NCBI GenBank assembly: GCA_900660155.1 | Contig: CABFPE010000008.1 | Location: forward strand, 1,153,010 to 1,217,009 | DNA: 64,000 nucleotides | Source: Hofstenia miamia | Taxonomy: Eukaryota > Xenacoelomorpha > Acoela > Hofsteniidae | Reading direction: 5' to 3' | Part shown: positions 22,500 through 34,460 of the stretch, piece by piece | Layout: every line of letters starts with the position of its first letter | How positions within the stretch are numbered: the stretch's first letter is position 1 | Notes under the pieces: generated by a model | What the model was told of the DNA's origin: nothing | Databases searched by the model: none | Seen by the model: the letters and a program-made list of their open reading frames with translations, nothing else | Program-made: the position numbers and the translations under genes

Positions 22500-24028
22500 G
22501 TGAAACGATTTCCATTTAATCCCCGATTTTTATCTGTATTTGCCTTTATTCTTGCCCATTATAAGTTTTGAACACAAACAACACCTTCCAATAGCTTGAA
22601 ATATCCAATATAATGCACAACAATATCTAACACTTGTAACACACAAAACACTGCCTGATTCCATAAACACATGTATTGTGAACATACAAAAAGAGCATCG
22701 GTGTAGCAGATAGGTACTTGATAGGGCTATGGACTGAATGAGTCATCAAAATAAGGACTAGCCCATTGTGCAAATAGAGATTTAAAGGTGTACTAGCCCA
22801 GTTCTACTCAAAACAGGGGGGATATGTAAGGAGATCTTGAAATGTTGGAAAATTGAACAATTATGATTTGCGTTCCTATGGAAACGGCTGGTAAACAAAC
22901 CCTAAAAATCTGGAATGTCATTTTTAATTGATTACTTCATGGATATCTGAAGGAGAAACACACTTTATTTTGATAGATATTGAAAGATAACAAGCTAAAG
23001 TACAGAAAACAGCAAAAAACTAAAATTTGATTTTGTATTTATTTTCAACGGGGCACACCACATTCAGATATTTTAATTTTCAACATAAATTGACGTTATT
23101 GAGTCTCCACTAAAAAATGGCGTTAATGTCTCAACTTTTAAAGGAGTAATTTGCTTTTTACATACATTTTTACATTTGTGTTTAAAGTAGACTCCATGCT
23201 TTTGGAGGTTGAAGGCCTGATAAAATTTGTATAATACTACTAAAAAATATTTCGGATTTTATGGATACTGGGTTGTCAAATGTGTCTACAATGTACTACG
23301 CCGCTTAGAATATAATAAGTCGCTTACGATTCAACATGAAATGATGGAAAGTAAAGTATTCGAGGAAACTGGCATTAGTGAAACAGGAAATTCATATTTT
23401 GAAAAATTCCCATTTCGATCATATTGTTGTTAATTGATTTTCGTGTTTATAGTTACATCATTTGAACTTATTTAAGATATATCTTGGCTTTGCTTTGTTT
23501 GATGTGAATTGATTTTCTTTAGTCCGACCTACAAAGAGAATAAAATAATTTTTAAACTAAAGTTAAACGTATTTGTCGATGCGGAGAGTTATACAGTCTG
23601 TTCTGGCGAGATTAAAAATGTAAATGCAAATTTATAAATTTGACATATATTCCTTATGATATTGACTTGCCAAGCAAAAACTTATTTTAGCTTTTTGCAA
23701 GTATTTTAGATTCTCCATAGACATGTTTAGGAAACAAGTTTTTGTATATGGGAACATAATATTGTTGGAAAGTGACAATCAATTTTCAATATTTCTTCAA
23801 GAATTTAGATTTTATTTTCAAAACTTCTTGAATGAATAAATAATTTATCAGGATTTCTATAATTTAACAATACACCTTGCTTAATGAATTTTGCAAATCT
23901 TGCATATTTAATCAAATATTTCGCTTTGAAATAACGTTAGAATGGCTTAAAATATTTCAGGGGCCTATATATATATATATATATATATAGTGCAGTTTTC
24001 GAGATATTTTATCTGAAAGTTAATAAGG
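22500..24028. other. Intergenic DNA without recognisable features
   Basis: AT-rich sequence. It contains a (TA)n tract near 23964-23988 and short ORFs with no protein-like composition. Confidence 0.5.
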
Positions 24029-24104
24029 TGTACAAAGCGCAAGTCTGTGTGGGAAACGTACAAAGCGCAAGCTAGCGGGTTCTTAAAATGCATAAAGCGC
24101 AAGT
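24029..24104. repeat. Short minisatellite, three AAAGCGCAAG units
   Basis: The motif (A/T)AAAGCGCAAG, usually preceded by GTAC, occurs at about 24032, 24060 and 24092 (spacing 28 and 32 bp). It is GC-richer than its surroundings. Confidence 0.6.
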
Positions 24105-25321
24105 ATGAGTGCATATACATAGTAGCAAGACATTACTAAAAAATATCTGCGAGATGGCATTGTGCAGAGTTAGACACGGCCCTAAATATTTAATGGCAAT
24201 CCGCCCAGAGGCCAGCATTCTCAAAGGTTTTGGAAAACAGTTCACCGATGTCCCACAAAGTGTATTTTTTGCCTGAATGTTCCGCACATATATCCACAGG
24301 CCTTTTTGCAGCTATTTACATCAGTTCCCCCTGGTCTATACAAATATCTAAAACTTTCAAGGGCAGTTCCAGATTAAAGCATCAACTACATACAAATTTA
24401 TTTCACACAAAGGTAACTTGCTATTTAGAAGTAAGCCTAAGCAAAAACTAATTTATCTATAAAAACAATTATAAGAAAAACGAGATTTTGCATATTTGAT
24501 CAATAAGAAATCTCGATTACGATAACACCTGCTTCGCAATCTAATAATACTTGAACAAAATTTGAAAATGGTAACACATGCTAAATTCCGAAGATTATAT
24601 TTAAGAAAAATTCATTTCGACAAATACTCAGTAGTCTAAATTTTCATTAAGATTCATTTGTATTTTTGAAATAATCATAGAAAAACTAGAGCCTGAAACC
24701 TATTCCCAAAGAATTTTTCAATATTGGTAAAGGCTAATTCAAAGAAATTATTAATGTGATAACATTCATTGCATAAAAACTTTGTTGTAACCAAAAATTG
24801 TTTGAGAACAAAGGAAATGAACATATGATGTATATAATGCTGCACAATTTTGAATAATACAACAAGTATGTTAATGCTACTAGTTTATGGGAACATTAAA
24901 TTTATAAAATTTGAATAGAAGGATTAATATTCATTTTGAGGAATGCTAAGAAATTCTAAAGAGTAAATAGATATTCTTCTTTATCAAAAGTTGTAATTTA
25001 TGATGTCAAAAACACAAGCAATTGGTAACACTAATTTAGAACATGCTTTTCCTTAAAGAATCTGAAGAAACACTTTCAAAGTCATTAAACCTGAAAACTT
25101 GCCTACATTCTTAAATGAATGTGAACCACTAAAGCCATTTTATGTGCTTGGTACTTCATAGAAAATATGCAAAAATACATATTTTTAATACTGTATATGA
25201 TTTTGTTTGGAAAATGTATAACAACATGCATTTGGTAATGGAAATCATAGAGAAAAATTTAATGTAGTAAGTGTTCAAGACTGCCATATTTTTCTTTAAT
25301 AATAAATTTATTGCATTTTTC

Positions 25322-25360
<39 letters not shown>

Positions 25361-26017
25361 TAAAGTTTTTGCTGAAATATCTTGACATATTTCAAGTGAC
25401 TTGCCCCATTTATGGAGCCAAGATATTTATATTGCCATTGATATTAAAGGATTATCAATAACTTATCCAACAGCTTTGTATTTCATAATGAAACAGACAG
25501 AAAACCTCAGTTGCAGTTTGTAAAATGCTATGCACATTTTGTAAGGAATAGATTATAAATAATCAAAAACTACATATAGAATATATCCTTATGAGACAAC
25601 AAACTTGATATCCTTTTTTAAAATATATAGTTATATATATTTGAGAATCATTGATAAAATCTATTGCTATTTATGCAGATTTTTCAACCTATTTCCATTC
25701 ATCATTCAGACAAAGCTTCAGTAATTTCCAAAATGTAAAAATCAAAAACTTAAATTACAATATTTAATCAAATACTATTTAAAATCAGGAAATGATGATT
25801 ATACTTGCAAATTATGAATCATAGTGTATAACTAAATACATACTGGGGCATAAATGCACAATTATTCAATTTCAACAATAGATTTAAGAACTTATTTATT
25901 ATCATTACATTATTTGATGATCTTAGTATTTTTCAACAGTAATATTTGAATAAAATGTTAAATTGATGTTAATTACACAGTATTTCTGACTATTGTAGAC
26001 AAAATCAGTCTGCTATT
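24105..26017. other. AT-rich DNA with a (TA)n tract
   Basis: About 1.9 kb with no coherent frame. A 34-bp (TA)n lies at 25324-25357. Confidence 0.5.
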
Positions 26018-26290
26018 TATGCATATTGGTAATGGTATGCAGTTGTTTATTAAATTACCTGTTTTTATTCATATATATATATAAATTTATAAATATATAT
26101 AAGTGTGAATATTCATTTTGTTCTAATTGATAAAAACTTGGAATACATTGTATTTTGTCTTTTACTGTATTTAAATTATGATATTGTAAGCTGTATCATA
26201 TTAGTTAAAGGATACCTAGAATTGGTACAGCTAAGCTAGCATACCTTATAATTTAGGGCTAGGTATATGGATATGACATTTGCTGCATGA
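26018..26290 (+). mobile_element. Partial LTR of gypsy-type copy 1 (left LTR)
   Basis: This segment matches the LTR-like sequences near 33.9-34.4 kb and 46.0-46.5 kb. Shared blocks include TATTGG(T/C)AATGGTATGCAG, GTGTGAATATTCATTTTG and TTAGTTAAAGG(A/G)TACCTAGAA. The match stops at about 26290, so the LTR is truncated here. The next recognised elements are a foldback transposon (26591) and a gag fragment (27892), consistent with this being the left LTR of the first copy. Confidence 0.65.
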
Positions 26291-26590
26291 ATGTGCATAA
26301 TTTCTATTTTTTTACCATGAAAAGCCTACAACTATTACCTCATACTCAACACTACAATTTAATCAAATTATGAGCTTTTGATCCAAAATTTCTATGTTCA
26401 CTTTCACATTCATTCAATATAAAATCTTACTTAATAATAACAATATTGTGACGTCATTAAAGAATATATTTTACAGGTAGAGAATCTATACAGATTGAGC
26501 TGTCTTCTTAACAGATACTCGTCACATGACCTTTTCACTCATATGACATACAGCATGCCATTACCAATTTGTTGTTGATTAGAGCAAAAG

Positions 26591-27882
26591 GGGTCTGTCT
26601 CACTTCCCCTAAGTGTGACATCACAAAATATTAAATACCATTAGAGACACAATTTCAATAAAATTGTTATTGTATATTTGAATAAATATATATATTTCTT
26701 TAAACTTTATTTTGATTAGTTTTTTATGTAGCTAAGATTACTGAAATACAGAATTACTAGTAAATAAATGTAAATATATGCTATAATTATAAGCATTGAC
26801 TTCACATATTATATACATATATTTTACCCCCAATGATGTTTAGATCTAACCTGATGATTATAGAATTGCATTAGCATGCCTTGTGCTGTGTACTTTCATA
26901 ATTCATAGCTAATATATAAAAGCTAATTTGTTTTGTGTCATATTTACTTCAGAATAATTTTGGGTAGCTTATCTATTTCTATAAAGCATTTTACAGATTC
27001 ATAGTGTAAGACAACACAATGATTTCTATTGCAGAAATGACAGGTTTAAATCCTGTTGGATCTGCTTTTTGAAATGGTCCTCTCCTTTATTTTTGTAAAC
27101 AAAAATTTGAAATAATATATCTGCAGGCATATCAGTATTAAATAATAATTAAAAACATTAGTGATTTGTTTAACACCTGGATGATATAAATTTCTGTATT
27201 GTATTTGTAAATAGCAAACCAATGTGATGCATTGTTACAATTTTTCCAGATCCCTGGCCCCCCTCAAGTAATATACTCAAGTATTGACTGCTCTTAATGC
27301 AGGGGTGTCATGAGAGAGCTGACTCCCACTCATTGTTGCCAGGCTAATTCTACATTCTAGTAAAATACATATAAAAAAATTACATTTAACATTTTCTTAG
27401 TTAAAAACAACTCTTGATTACTGCTAAAAGGAATAGAATAGTCTGCCAGCACAAACAATGAATACTAACTGATCAGGAAATGTATAAGATATATAATAAA
27501 AAATTAGCAAACAAATAACAAATGAACATGAAAAAATTATTACATATTACAATAAAGTACAAACTACCAAAATAATGAACATAATTAAACTTCTATTATA
27601 ATCTAAACAGATTTTTAAAGGACCACTAAATATTTACTAAATGCAAACAGCAAACTTCAACATTTATAATTATAGAACATATTTACATATATTTACTTGT
27701 AATTCTGTATTTCAGCAATCTTAACTACATAGAAAACTAATCAAAAGAAATTTTTAAGACATATACGTATATTTATGCAAATATAGAATTACAATTTCAT
27801 TGAAATTGTGTCTCTAGTAATATTTAAAATTTTGTGATGTCAGACTTGGGGGAAATGAGTTTGGGGGAAGTGAGACAGACCT
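26591..27882. mobile_element. Foldback element, ~230-bp inverted repeats, 9-bp target duplication (MULE-like)
   Basis: The ends read GGGTCTGTCTCACTTCCCC and, on the other strand, AGGTCTGTCTCACTTCCCCC. The inverted arms extend from 26591 to about 26815 and from 27882 back to about 27650, diverged but clearly homologous. Flanking the element is the 9-bp direct repeat GAGCAAAAG (26582-26590 and 27883-27891). Long terminal inverted repeats with a 9-bp target duplication are the hallmark of Mutator-like elements. The 1.29-kb element has no transposase ORF, so it is non-autonomous. It sits between the LTR and gag remnants of gypsy copy 1. Confidence 0.85.
26995..27063 (+). other. tRNA-like fold inside the foldback element
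   Basis: The 69-nt segment can form a 7-bp acceptor stem (AGATTCA with TGGATCT), a 4-bp D stem (GTGT/ACAC) and a perfect T arm (ACAGG-TTTAAAT-CCTGT). The anticodon arm (ATTTC-TATTGCA-GAAAT) lacks the obligatory U33. It could be a decayed tRNA-derived SINE head or mitochondrial-type tRNA fragment, or chance. Confidence 0.3.
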
Positions 27883-27891
27883 GAGCAAAAG

Positions 27892-28570
27892 TGTGTGCAG
27901 GAGATAAACTATCCACATTTATCAAAAAGTTGTTGAAGCAAAGCTTCAAATTGATAATTATTCTCAAATTTTTAATAGAATTAAATTCAACACAAATACA
28001 AAAACATTTACTGCTAAAACTTCTAAATCAGTTTGCACCACAAAAAACTATAAATTCTATTGAAACCAACATCAAATTTGAACCAACATCCATTGAAAAA
28101 CCACTGAAGCCCATCAACCTGAAAAAGGTTTACTGTAAAGAATGTGGTCAAAAGGACCATAGCATCCCAAACTTACTAAAAGCATACATTTAATTGCCAA
28201 CAAAGGTTATTAATATACCAACAACAGTGACATCTACAAATCCAATTCAGAATCTGAAGAGAATTTAAATTATTAAGAGCACCAATTCTCAGCTTTGCAT
28301 GAATGGTCCTCATGACTACAAACTTAAATAAAAACACCATGACTGTAACCATCAATGGGATCATCATATCTGCAACAGTAGACACTGGTGCTTCAATATC
28401 TATAATTACAGACACCTGTGCAAACCAAATCAGCATAAATAGAAGTCACATCACACCACCCAATCATAACCTAATCAATGCATCAGGTGAATAAATCAAT
28501 ATGAAGGGCCTCATCAACAATCTGGAATTTAACATTGGAAGCAATAGGTTTGCACACAACAAAGTAATTG
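27892..28570 (+). pseudogene. Gypsy-type retrotransposon gag end and protease, copy 1 (truncated)
   Basis: The first frame (about 27891-28193) ends with a degenerate zinc-knuckle-like segment (VYCKECGQKDH). The second (from about 28303) carries NKNTMTVTINGIIISATVDT followed by GAS, the aspartic protease active-site DTGAS of LTR retrotransposons. The same order with the same residues recurs in copy 2 (VYCKKCGQKN near 36320 and DTGAS near 36560). Homology ends near 28570. The reverse transcriptase, RNase H and most of the integrase of this copy are missing. This is an old, broken copy. Confidence 0.78.
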
Positions 28571-29540
28571 AAAAATATAAAATTCATCCTGTCTTCAACT
28601 CATCCTGTCTACTGTATATTGATGAAACTGTCATTTTCAATTTTAGTAGTTCTTTTGCCTCCAATATTATCTCTGATCTTGAGCATTTGTCTACTATTAA
28701 CCAACTTGATTTTTGCCCTACCAAGACATGTGGTATTTCCTTTTCTTTATTTCCCCTTTCTGATCTTTGTCTTCCTGTGAACTTTTCTCTTCATCATACT
28801 CATCCTTGAGTTCAACTTGCTGCTAATTTAAACTGGCCTGGTGATGTGTCCTTACATCTCCACAAATTTAATAATTCCTCACTCTTTGCTATCTTCTACA
28901 ATGTTCCCTTTAATTCCACAGCTGCTGTAAAACTCTCTTTGTTCAAGTCCATTCATTACATCATTCCTCTCTATGCTTCTTCATGTTGGTGGACTTCTCA
29001 TTCTTTGTTCCATTCTATGGGAATGCTTCCAGAAGAATGCCTTCAAATGGGTCTTTCCCTTGCCATACAAAGACACTTTTCTCAAATTCTCCACTCTCCT
29101 ACTGTTACTATACTTCCATGCCTGTGATTTCCTCCTTTTCAATCACTTGCTCACTCACAAATTGGATCTTGATCCATTTGACTTCATTAAGTTCTCTCAT
29201 TCCTCCTCCACTCACTCTGATGATGTTGGCAATTTCTCCATTAGTTGTTCTAAGAAACATCACACCCTTCACTTGTTTTTCAATCATGCTTGTACTGCTG
29301 CTAGTTACGTTTTGAATCTCAACCCTCCAAGAGCTATTGATTTCTTTTCACCTCTTTTTTGAGCCCTTTTCCAATTTTGCCTACTTTTCCATTTGCTCCT
29401 AATTTATCTCCTGTGACTGTCCATACTGCTGCAAAACTTGACTTCTTTTTTTGTAGTGTCTGTCTTCAGCAGCTAAATACAGTCATTCATTATTATTTCT
29501 TGCTTCACACAGCTTCATGCTGGTATTCCTCTCAGCTCAG
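28571..29540 (+). other. GC-richer stretch with overlapping plus-strand ORFs, unassigned
   Basis: Overlapping frames (28501-28809, 28846-29127, 28973-29362) read Ser-, Phe-, His- and Leu-rich products on the plus strand (for example SSCWWTSHSLFHSM). I recognise no family. The interval lies between the truncated gag/protease and the endonuclease end of the minus-strand LINE. It may simply be the LINE 3' UTR, whose A/G-rich sense strand yields C/T-rich open frames on the complement. Confidence 0.35.
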
Positions 29541-31229
29541 GAAACTCACCAGTTCCCAGGGAGTCTGAGAGCTTTCCTCATGACTCTAGCTGTTCCTAAC
29601 AATGCTGCCTTCTGTGCTACTGCTCCTCCCCACTTTGGTACTCTTGCCTCCTCCAAGTATCTCTTATGCTTCTTACTCACTGCTCTTAGTGCTCCTACTA
29701 CTACTGGGACTACTTCAACCTTCTTTAACTGCAACAGCCTTTCTATTTCCTCTTCCAACTCCCTGTACTTGTCTATCTTCTCTTTCTAGTTGCTTTCTAC
29801 ATTTCTGTCCTTTGGTACTGGTATGTCAATCACTGTTCCTAAACTTTTCTCTTTGTCTACAACTACTATGTCTGGCCTCCATGATTCTATCACCTTGCTT
29901 GTCTGTATGTTGAAGTCCCACAGTATCTTAACCTTTTCATTCTCAATGGCTCCCTGTGGCTTGTGCTCATACCACTTGTCTCCTGCCTCTAACCCATGCT
30001 GCCTGCTCAAGCTCCACATCCTGCTATCAGATGATCTACTGTCTCACATTCTTTCTTACATAGCCTACACTTATTACTTACTTCCACTCTTCTGTCTATA
30101 TGCTTCTTCATGCAGTTTGTTCTTATACCTTGCTCCTATGCTGCCATTATCAATGCCTCTATTTCTCTTTTAAGTCCTGCTTTCTTTAACCACTTGTTGC
30201 TCTCTTCTCTGTCACATTTTTCTGTGTTCCTCCAGTATTCTCCATACATTGCTTTCTGCCTATACCTTGTTTGTCTCTCTAATTCCATCATACTCTTGTA
30301 TACCTTCTTTCCTTTGCTGTCAGCTCTTATCTTCCTTAACTCCTTAGTGACCTCCAGTAGTGACCCTCTAAAGTTTCTACAGTTCTACAGTTTCCTTCAC
30401 AGTTAGCAGTCCTTTCCCTCCCTTATGCCTTGCTATGTACAGCCTATCTACATATCCATTTAAGTTGAATGCTCTCTCTGCTGCTAGTATCTTCCTTGTC
30501 TCCCTGTCTAATTCCCTCAGTTCATTCTTGTTCCACCTAACTATTCCTGCCAAATATCTCAACACTGGTATTGCCCACATATTAAATGCCTTTATGCTGT
30601 TCTGCCCATTCAATGCTGACTTCTGTAGTACCTTCCTTATTCTCCTCTTGTATTCTTTCTTTAGCCTCATCTTCATTTCCTCATGATCTGTTCTGTCCTT
30701 TTCTATTACTCCTAAGTACTTTTACCCCTCCTTGACTTCCTCAATCTTATCACCAATGCATATCCTCAAACCATCTCCATCTATGCACTTGCCTCTGGTC
30801 ATTGTCACTGTCACACACTTTCCTAATATAAACTCCAACCCAGACTCTTTACTTGCTATCTCCAATGTGTCCACATGCTTCTGCAACATCTTCCTTGAAC
30901 TAGCATACATCTTCAGGTTGTCAATGTACCACAGGTGACTCACTGCTCTACCATTCTTCTCCATCTTATACCATATGCCTGTCTCCTTTAACATTTCTGT
31001 GATAGGTATTAAGCAAACTACAAACAGTAGTGGCGCTAAGCTGTCTCCCTGGAATATACCCTGTCTAAACATCAACCTATGTCCATCTATCTCAGTCTGC
31101 TGCTTTCCCATCTCTCTCTCTAGAAACTCAATCCATTTCTGTGAAACTCCATTAGCCTCTAATGTCTTCAATACCCATTTATGTGATGTGCTGCCATATG
31201 CCTTCCTGTAGTCTATCCATGCCATTGCA

Positions 31230-31830
31230 AAGTTTGTCTTCCTTCTTCTACAATTCTCCACCACTGCCTGGTCTATCAACAACTGATCTTTTCATCCTCT
31301 TGTCTTTGTCCTACATTCCTTCTGCTCCTTTGGTATCAACCTGTTCTGTTCTAAGTAACATGCCAGCCTACTTGAAATCACAGAAGTTAGCAATTTCCAT
31401 GTTGTCCACAGACATGTTATATGCCTGAATTTGCTTGATTCACTATCTTTCTTTGGGTCCTTCTGTATCAGAAATGTCCTTCCCACTACCATCCACTCTG
31501 GACACCCACTCACCANCTTCCTTCTTCTACAATTCTCCACCACTGCCTGGTCTATCAACAACTGATCTTTGCATCCTCTTGTCTTTGTCCTACATCCCTT
31601 CTGCTCCTCTGGTATCAACCTGTTCTGTTCTAAGTAACATGCCAGCCTACTTGAAATCACAGAAGTTAGCAATTTCCACGTTGTTGACAGACATGTTATT
31701 GGCCTGAAGTTGCTTGATTCACTACCTTTCTTTGGGTCCTTCTGTATCAGAAATGTCCTTCCCACTACCATCCACTCTGGACACCCACTCACCACGCACT
31801 CCTCCAATGCTTCTGCTAGTCTCTAATGAA
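31230..31830. repeat. Duplicated LINE segment around single N at 31516
   Basis: About 285 bp ending at 31515 is repeated almost exactly from 31517. Both encode the RT segment FRPITCL(S/W)TTWKLLTSV. A few substitutions distinguish the copies, for example CATCCC versus CATTCC. The lone N marks a forced join of two overlapping, slightly different contigs. Confidence 0.85.
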
Positions 31831-31878
31831 CACTTGTGAACTTCTTCAGCCAATACCCATGTACCTCATCTCTGCCTG

Positions 31879-32610
31879 GGGCCTTCCAATTCTTCATCTT
31901 CTTTAGAGCCTTCTTCAACTTTGCAGTTGTGATTACTACTTCTTCTTGTCTTCTGTATCTGCTCATTCTCTATCTCTGGTCCCTCACTTCCCCATATATT
32001 CTCCCAGAACCTTACTGCATCCTCGCCTGCTCTAGATGTAGCCTTTTCTCCTGTATCTAGTTCTTTGTAGAATCTTCCTTCTTGTGCCTCAAACTTCATG
32101 TTGTCGCTTGCTTGCTTTGCTCTTGCCCTATATTTTCTTAGTTTCTCAGCTTCTGCAACTAATCTCTGCTTTAACTCTTCTCTTGCAGTTTCTATTGTCT
32201 TCCCTTTACCTACCCTGCACCTGTCCTGCACTGCCTTACTTGTNGGGCCTTCCAATTCTTCATCTTCTTTAGAGCCTCCTTCAGGTTTGCAGTTGTAATT
32301 ACTTCTTCTTCTTGCCTGACTTCCTTCTGTATCTGCACACTCTCTATCTCTGGTCCCACACTTCCCCATATATTCTCCTAGAACCTTACTGCATCCTTGC
32401 CTGCTCTAGCTGTAGCCTTTTCCTGCATCTAGTTCTTTGTAGAATTATCCTTCTTAGGCCTCAAACATCATGTTGTCTCTTGCTTGCTTTGCTCTTGCCC
32501 TATATTTTCTTAGTTTCTCAGCTTTTGCAACTAATGTCTGCTTTAGCTCTTCTCTTGCAGTTTCTATTGTGTTCCCTTTACCTACCCTGCACATGTCCTA
32601 CACTGCTTTA
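31879..32610. repeat. Duplicated LINE segment around single N at 32244
   Basis: Sequence from 31879 (GGGCCTTCCAATTCTTCATC) to 32243 recurs from 32245 with small differences. Both code for the same N-terminal LINE segment on the minus strand. This is a second contig-join artefact within the same element. Confidence 0.85.
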
Positions 32611-32991
32611 CTTGTCCTGATCTTCCCTATTTGCTGCCTAATTTTTGTCACTTTATTCTCAATTCTTCTTTCCCATGCTGGCTTTCTGTCTCCCTTATCT
32701 TCTTGTTGCCTTTTCTTTTTCATGTCCATGACTACATTCTTCAGTACTTCCATGTGCCTGCATACACTAAGCTATTTACTTCTGTGACACTCCTAGCATC
32801 TATCCTCTCAAAGACTTTATTGACCTTTGCTGTCTCTACTGCTAGCTTGCTTTTCTTAACTCATCTTGGAACTGGCAACCTAGTTCTCTCACCTATTTCT
32901 TCTTTCATCTTTTTTTTGATTGCTGCTGCAGTTTCTGCACCCACGGGCTCTGCTGCTTAGCCTGCTCAACTCTCTTTTCCCCCTTACTCTT

Positions 32992-33025
<34 letters not shown>

Positions 33026-33186
33026 NNNNNNNNNNNNNNNNNNNNNNNNNNNNNNNNNNNNNNNNNNNNNNNNNNNNNNNNNNNNNNNNNNNNNNNNNNN
33101 NNNNNNNNNNNNNNNNNNNNNNNNNNNNNNNNNNNNNNNNNNNNNNNNNNNNNNNNNNNNNNNNNNNNNNNNNNNNNNNNNNNNNN
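33026..33186. other. Assembly gap, 161 N, inside a (TA)n tract
   Basis: N run bounded on both sides by TA dinucleotides, at the 5' side of the LINE. Confidence 0.99.
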
Positions 33187-33339
33187 TATATATATATAAA
33201 CAACAAACATTGGTGGAAGGTATTGGAGATTTCTCCTATATCATATAGAATATTTCTGTAACACATCCATACACTCCACATAAAGCAACTTTCAGCCACA
33301 AAGCAGTTACTCCATTAACTATGCTATATAAAAAGAGTA

Positions 33340-33680
33340 AATCTAATACAACAAATGACTATGTAAAAGATCTAATTACTGAGCTTCAAGAAATCCACAA
33401 AACCATCTGCACATTTAACAAGAAAAGCACAGTGTGACAAAATGGAAACTAAAATAAACATTTATATGGTGATCCACATAAAGTCAGAGATAAAGTTTAC
33501 TTATTTACTCCAGTCCAAACATCAGACAGTAAACAAACTAAAAATTAGCAACTTACTGGTCTGGTCCTAACACCATTACCAACATCATTGATCAAAATAA
33601 CTATCTGTTACACATAACTTCCAATCTCTAAAACAAACAATAAAAGATATTGAAACACCAAAATTAACAACAAAAATGAA
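33340..33680 (+). pseudogene. Gypsy integrase C-terminus, copy 1 (fragment)
   Basis: This fragment is homologous to the end of the copy 2 integrase at 40110-40360. Shared nucleotide blocks include the stretch coding for a GDKVY-like motif, ACTGGTCCTC/ACTGGTCTGG, AATAATTGTGTT/AATAACTATCTG and ATTTCCAATCTTTAAAA-type sequence. Several stops interrupt it. It is followed within about 200 bp by the middle LTR, the expected order for the 3' end of copy 1. Confidence 0.6.
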
Positions 33681-33879
33681 TTTGAAATAATTTGGCATAA
33701 AGACATTAAACATTTTTGTATTCTTTATTTTATTACAATTTCAATATTAATTTTACAATTTTATTTCAATTGTAATTTGAAAAAACAACAACAGTGCTAT
33801 ATATTTTAGTTTGAATTTTGATAATTGATAGCATGGTAAAATTAGGTCAGAAGACCAAATTTGTACCAGTCAGCTATTT

Positions 33880-34460
33880 TTTCATATTTTTCATTGGTAT
33901 GTTTATTTACAAATACCAGTCTAATTTTGTATATATATGAATGATTTGTTCATTTATATTCCTTTTCACTTTAGTCAGTAAATTTGTTTTTACTTTTTAT
34001 CTTTGACTTACTATTTTATTAAATTATGTGTTTCTAAATTTCAACAGCATAGTTAAAGGGCACCTAGATGTGGCATGACTTGGCTGGTTTGATTTCCTTT
34101 AACTTAGATAAGGTGTATAGTTAGGGCTGTTGTACTGCTTTTTATTTATAATGAAAATTGTTATTATTGCTTTCACCTAAATTTCACAAGATGAGAAACA
34201 CACTGAGTTTAGGTTATTTAACTAAGCACCTATGTTCATTACTTGTACCCAAGAGTTAGGGCTTCTTTATTCTTTATCTTAATTAAAGCTCTATTTTTAT
34301 ATGACTCTTTCTTAAAGGTTATCTGTATCAGTTTGGCCAAGTGTGGCCATTCTTTCCTAACATGATCTCCTCTTTATTTATAACTTTTGTTAGTATAAGG
34401 TATAATAGCAGGATGAGTTAATTATTTTGTTGCATCAGGAAATCCATGCATTGACTCAAA
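33880..34460 (+). mobile_element. Middle LTR of the gypsy-type array
   Basis: This matches 46005-46553 over most of its length, with shared blocks AGTTAAAGGG(C/T)ACCTAGA, AAAATTGTTATTATTGCT, TATGACTCTTTC and GAGTTAATTATTT. It lies between the end of copy 1 and the leader of copy 2, so it can serve as 3' LTR of one and 5' LTR of the other. A TGGTGACC sequence near 34517 could be a primer-binding site, but I cannot assign the tRNA. Confidence 0.7.

Larger units (their letters stand above)
29546..32960 (-). mobile_element. R2/NeSL-type LINE with restriction-like endonuclease (defective)
   Basis: Minus strand, N- to C-terminal. The N-terminal segment is Lys/Glu-rich (near 32950-31870). The RT begins FLIQKDPKKGSESS and FRPITCLSTTWKLLTSVISS (31807-31517). 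Motif A is AWIDYRKAYGS and motif B is RQGIFQGDSLAPLLF (31282-30722). Motif C reads YIDN instead of Y(M/A)DD. A CCHC zinc finger follows, CRLCKKECETVDHLIAGC (C-X2-C-X8-H-X4-C, near 30070-30014). An R2-type endonuclease core follows, RPDIVVVDKEKSLGTVID (near 29900). This domain order defines the R2/R4/NeSL/CRE group. Motif C has lost an Asp and frames are broken, so the copy is inactive. It occupies the place of the missing pol of gypsy copy 1. Confidence 0.85.

Noticed and set aside
24029-24104. Short regularly spaced repeat as a CRISPR-like array
   Set aside because: Eukaryotic DNA, only three ~12-bp units, spacers not uniform.
25324-25357. TA tracts as promoters or origins
   Set aside because: They are simple microsatellites found throughout the window with no linked signal.
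26995-27063. Calling a functional tRNA gene
   Set aside because: Position 33 is not T, no internal A box fits, and it sits inside a transposon.
28973-29913. Plus-strand ORFs between 29.4 and 32.8 kb as genes
   Set aside because: They lie opposite the R2-type LINE coding strand, whose A/G-rich sense strand keeps the complement open.
29546-32960. Interpreting the R2-type LINE as evidence of rDNA in the window
   Set aside because: No 28S or other rRNA sequence was recognised around it.
32889-33299. ORFs running through the N gap (33026-33186), and similarly 48273-49100
   Set aside because: They consist mostly of X from N bases and of Tyr-Ile from TA repeats.
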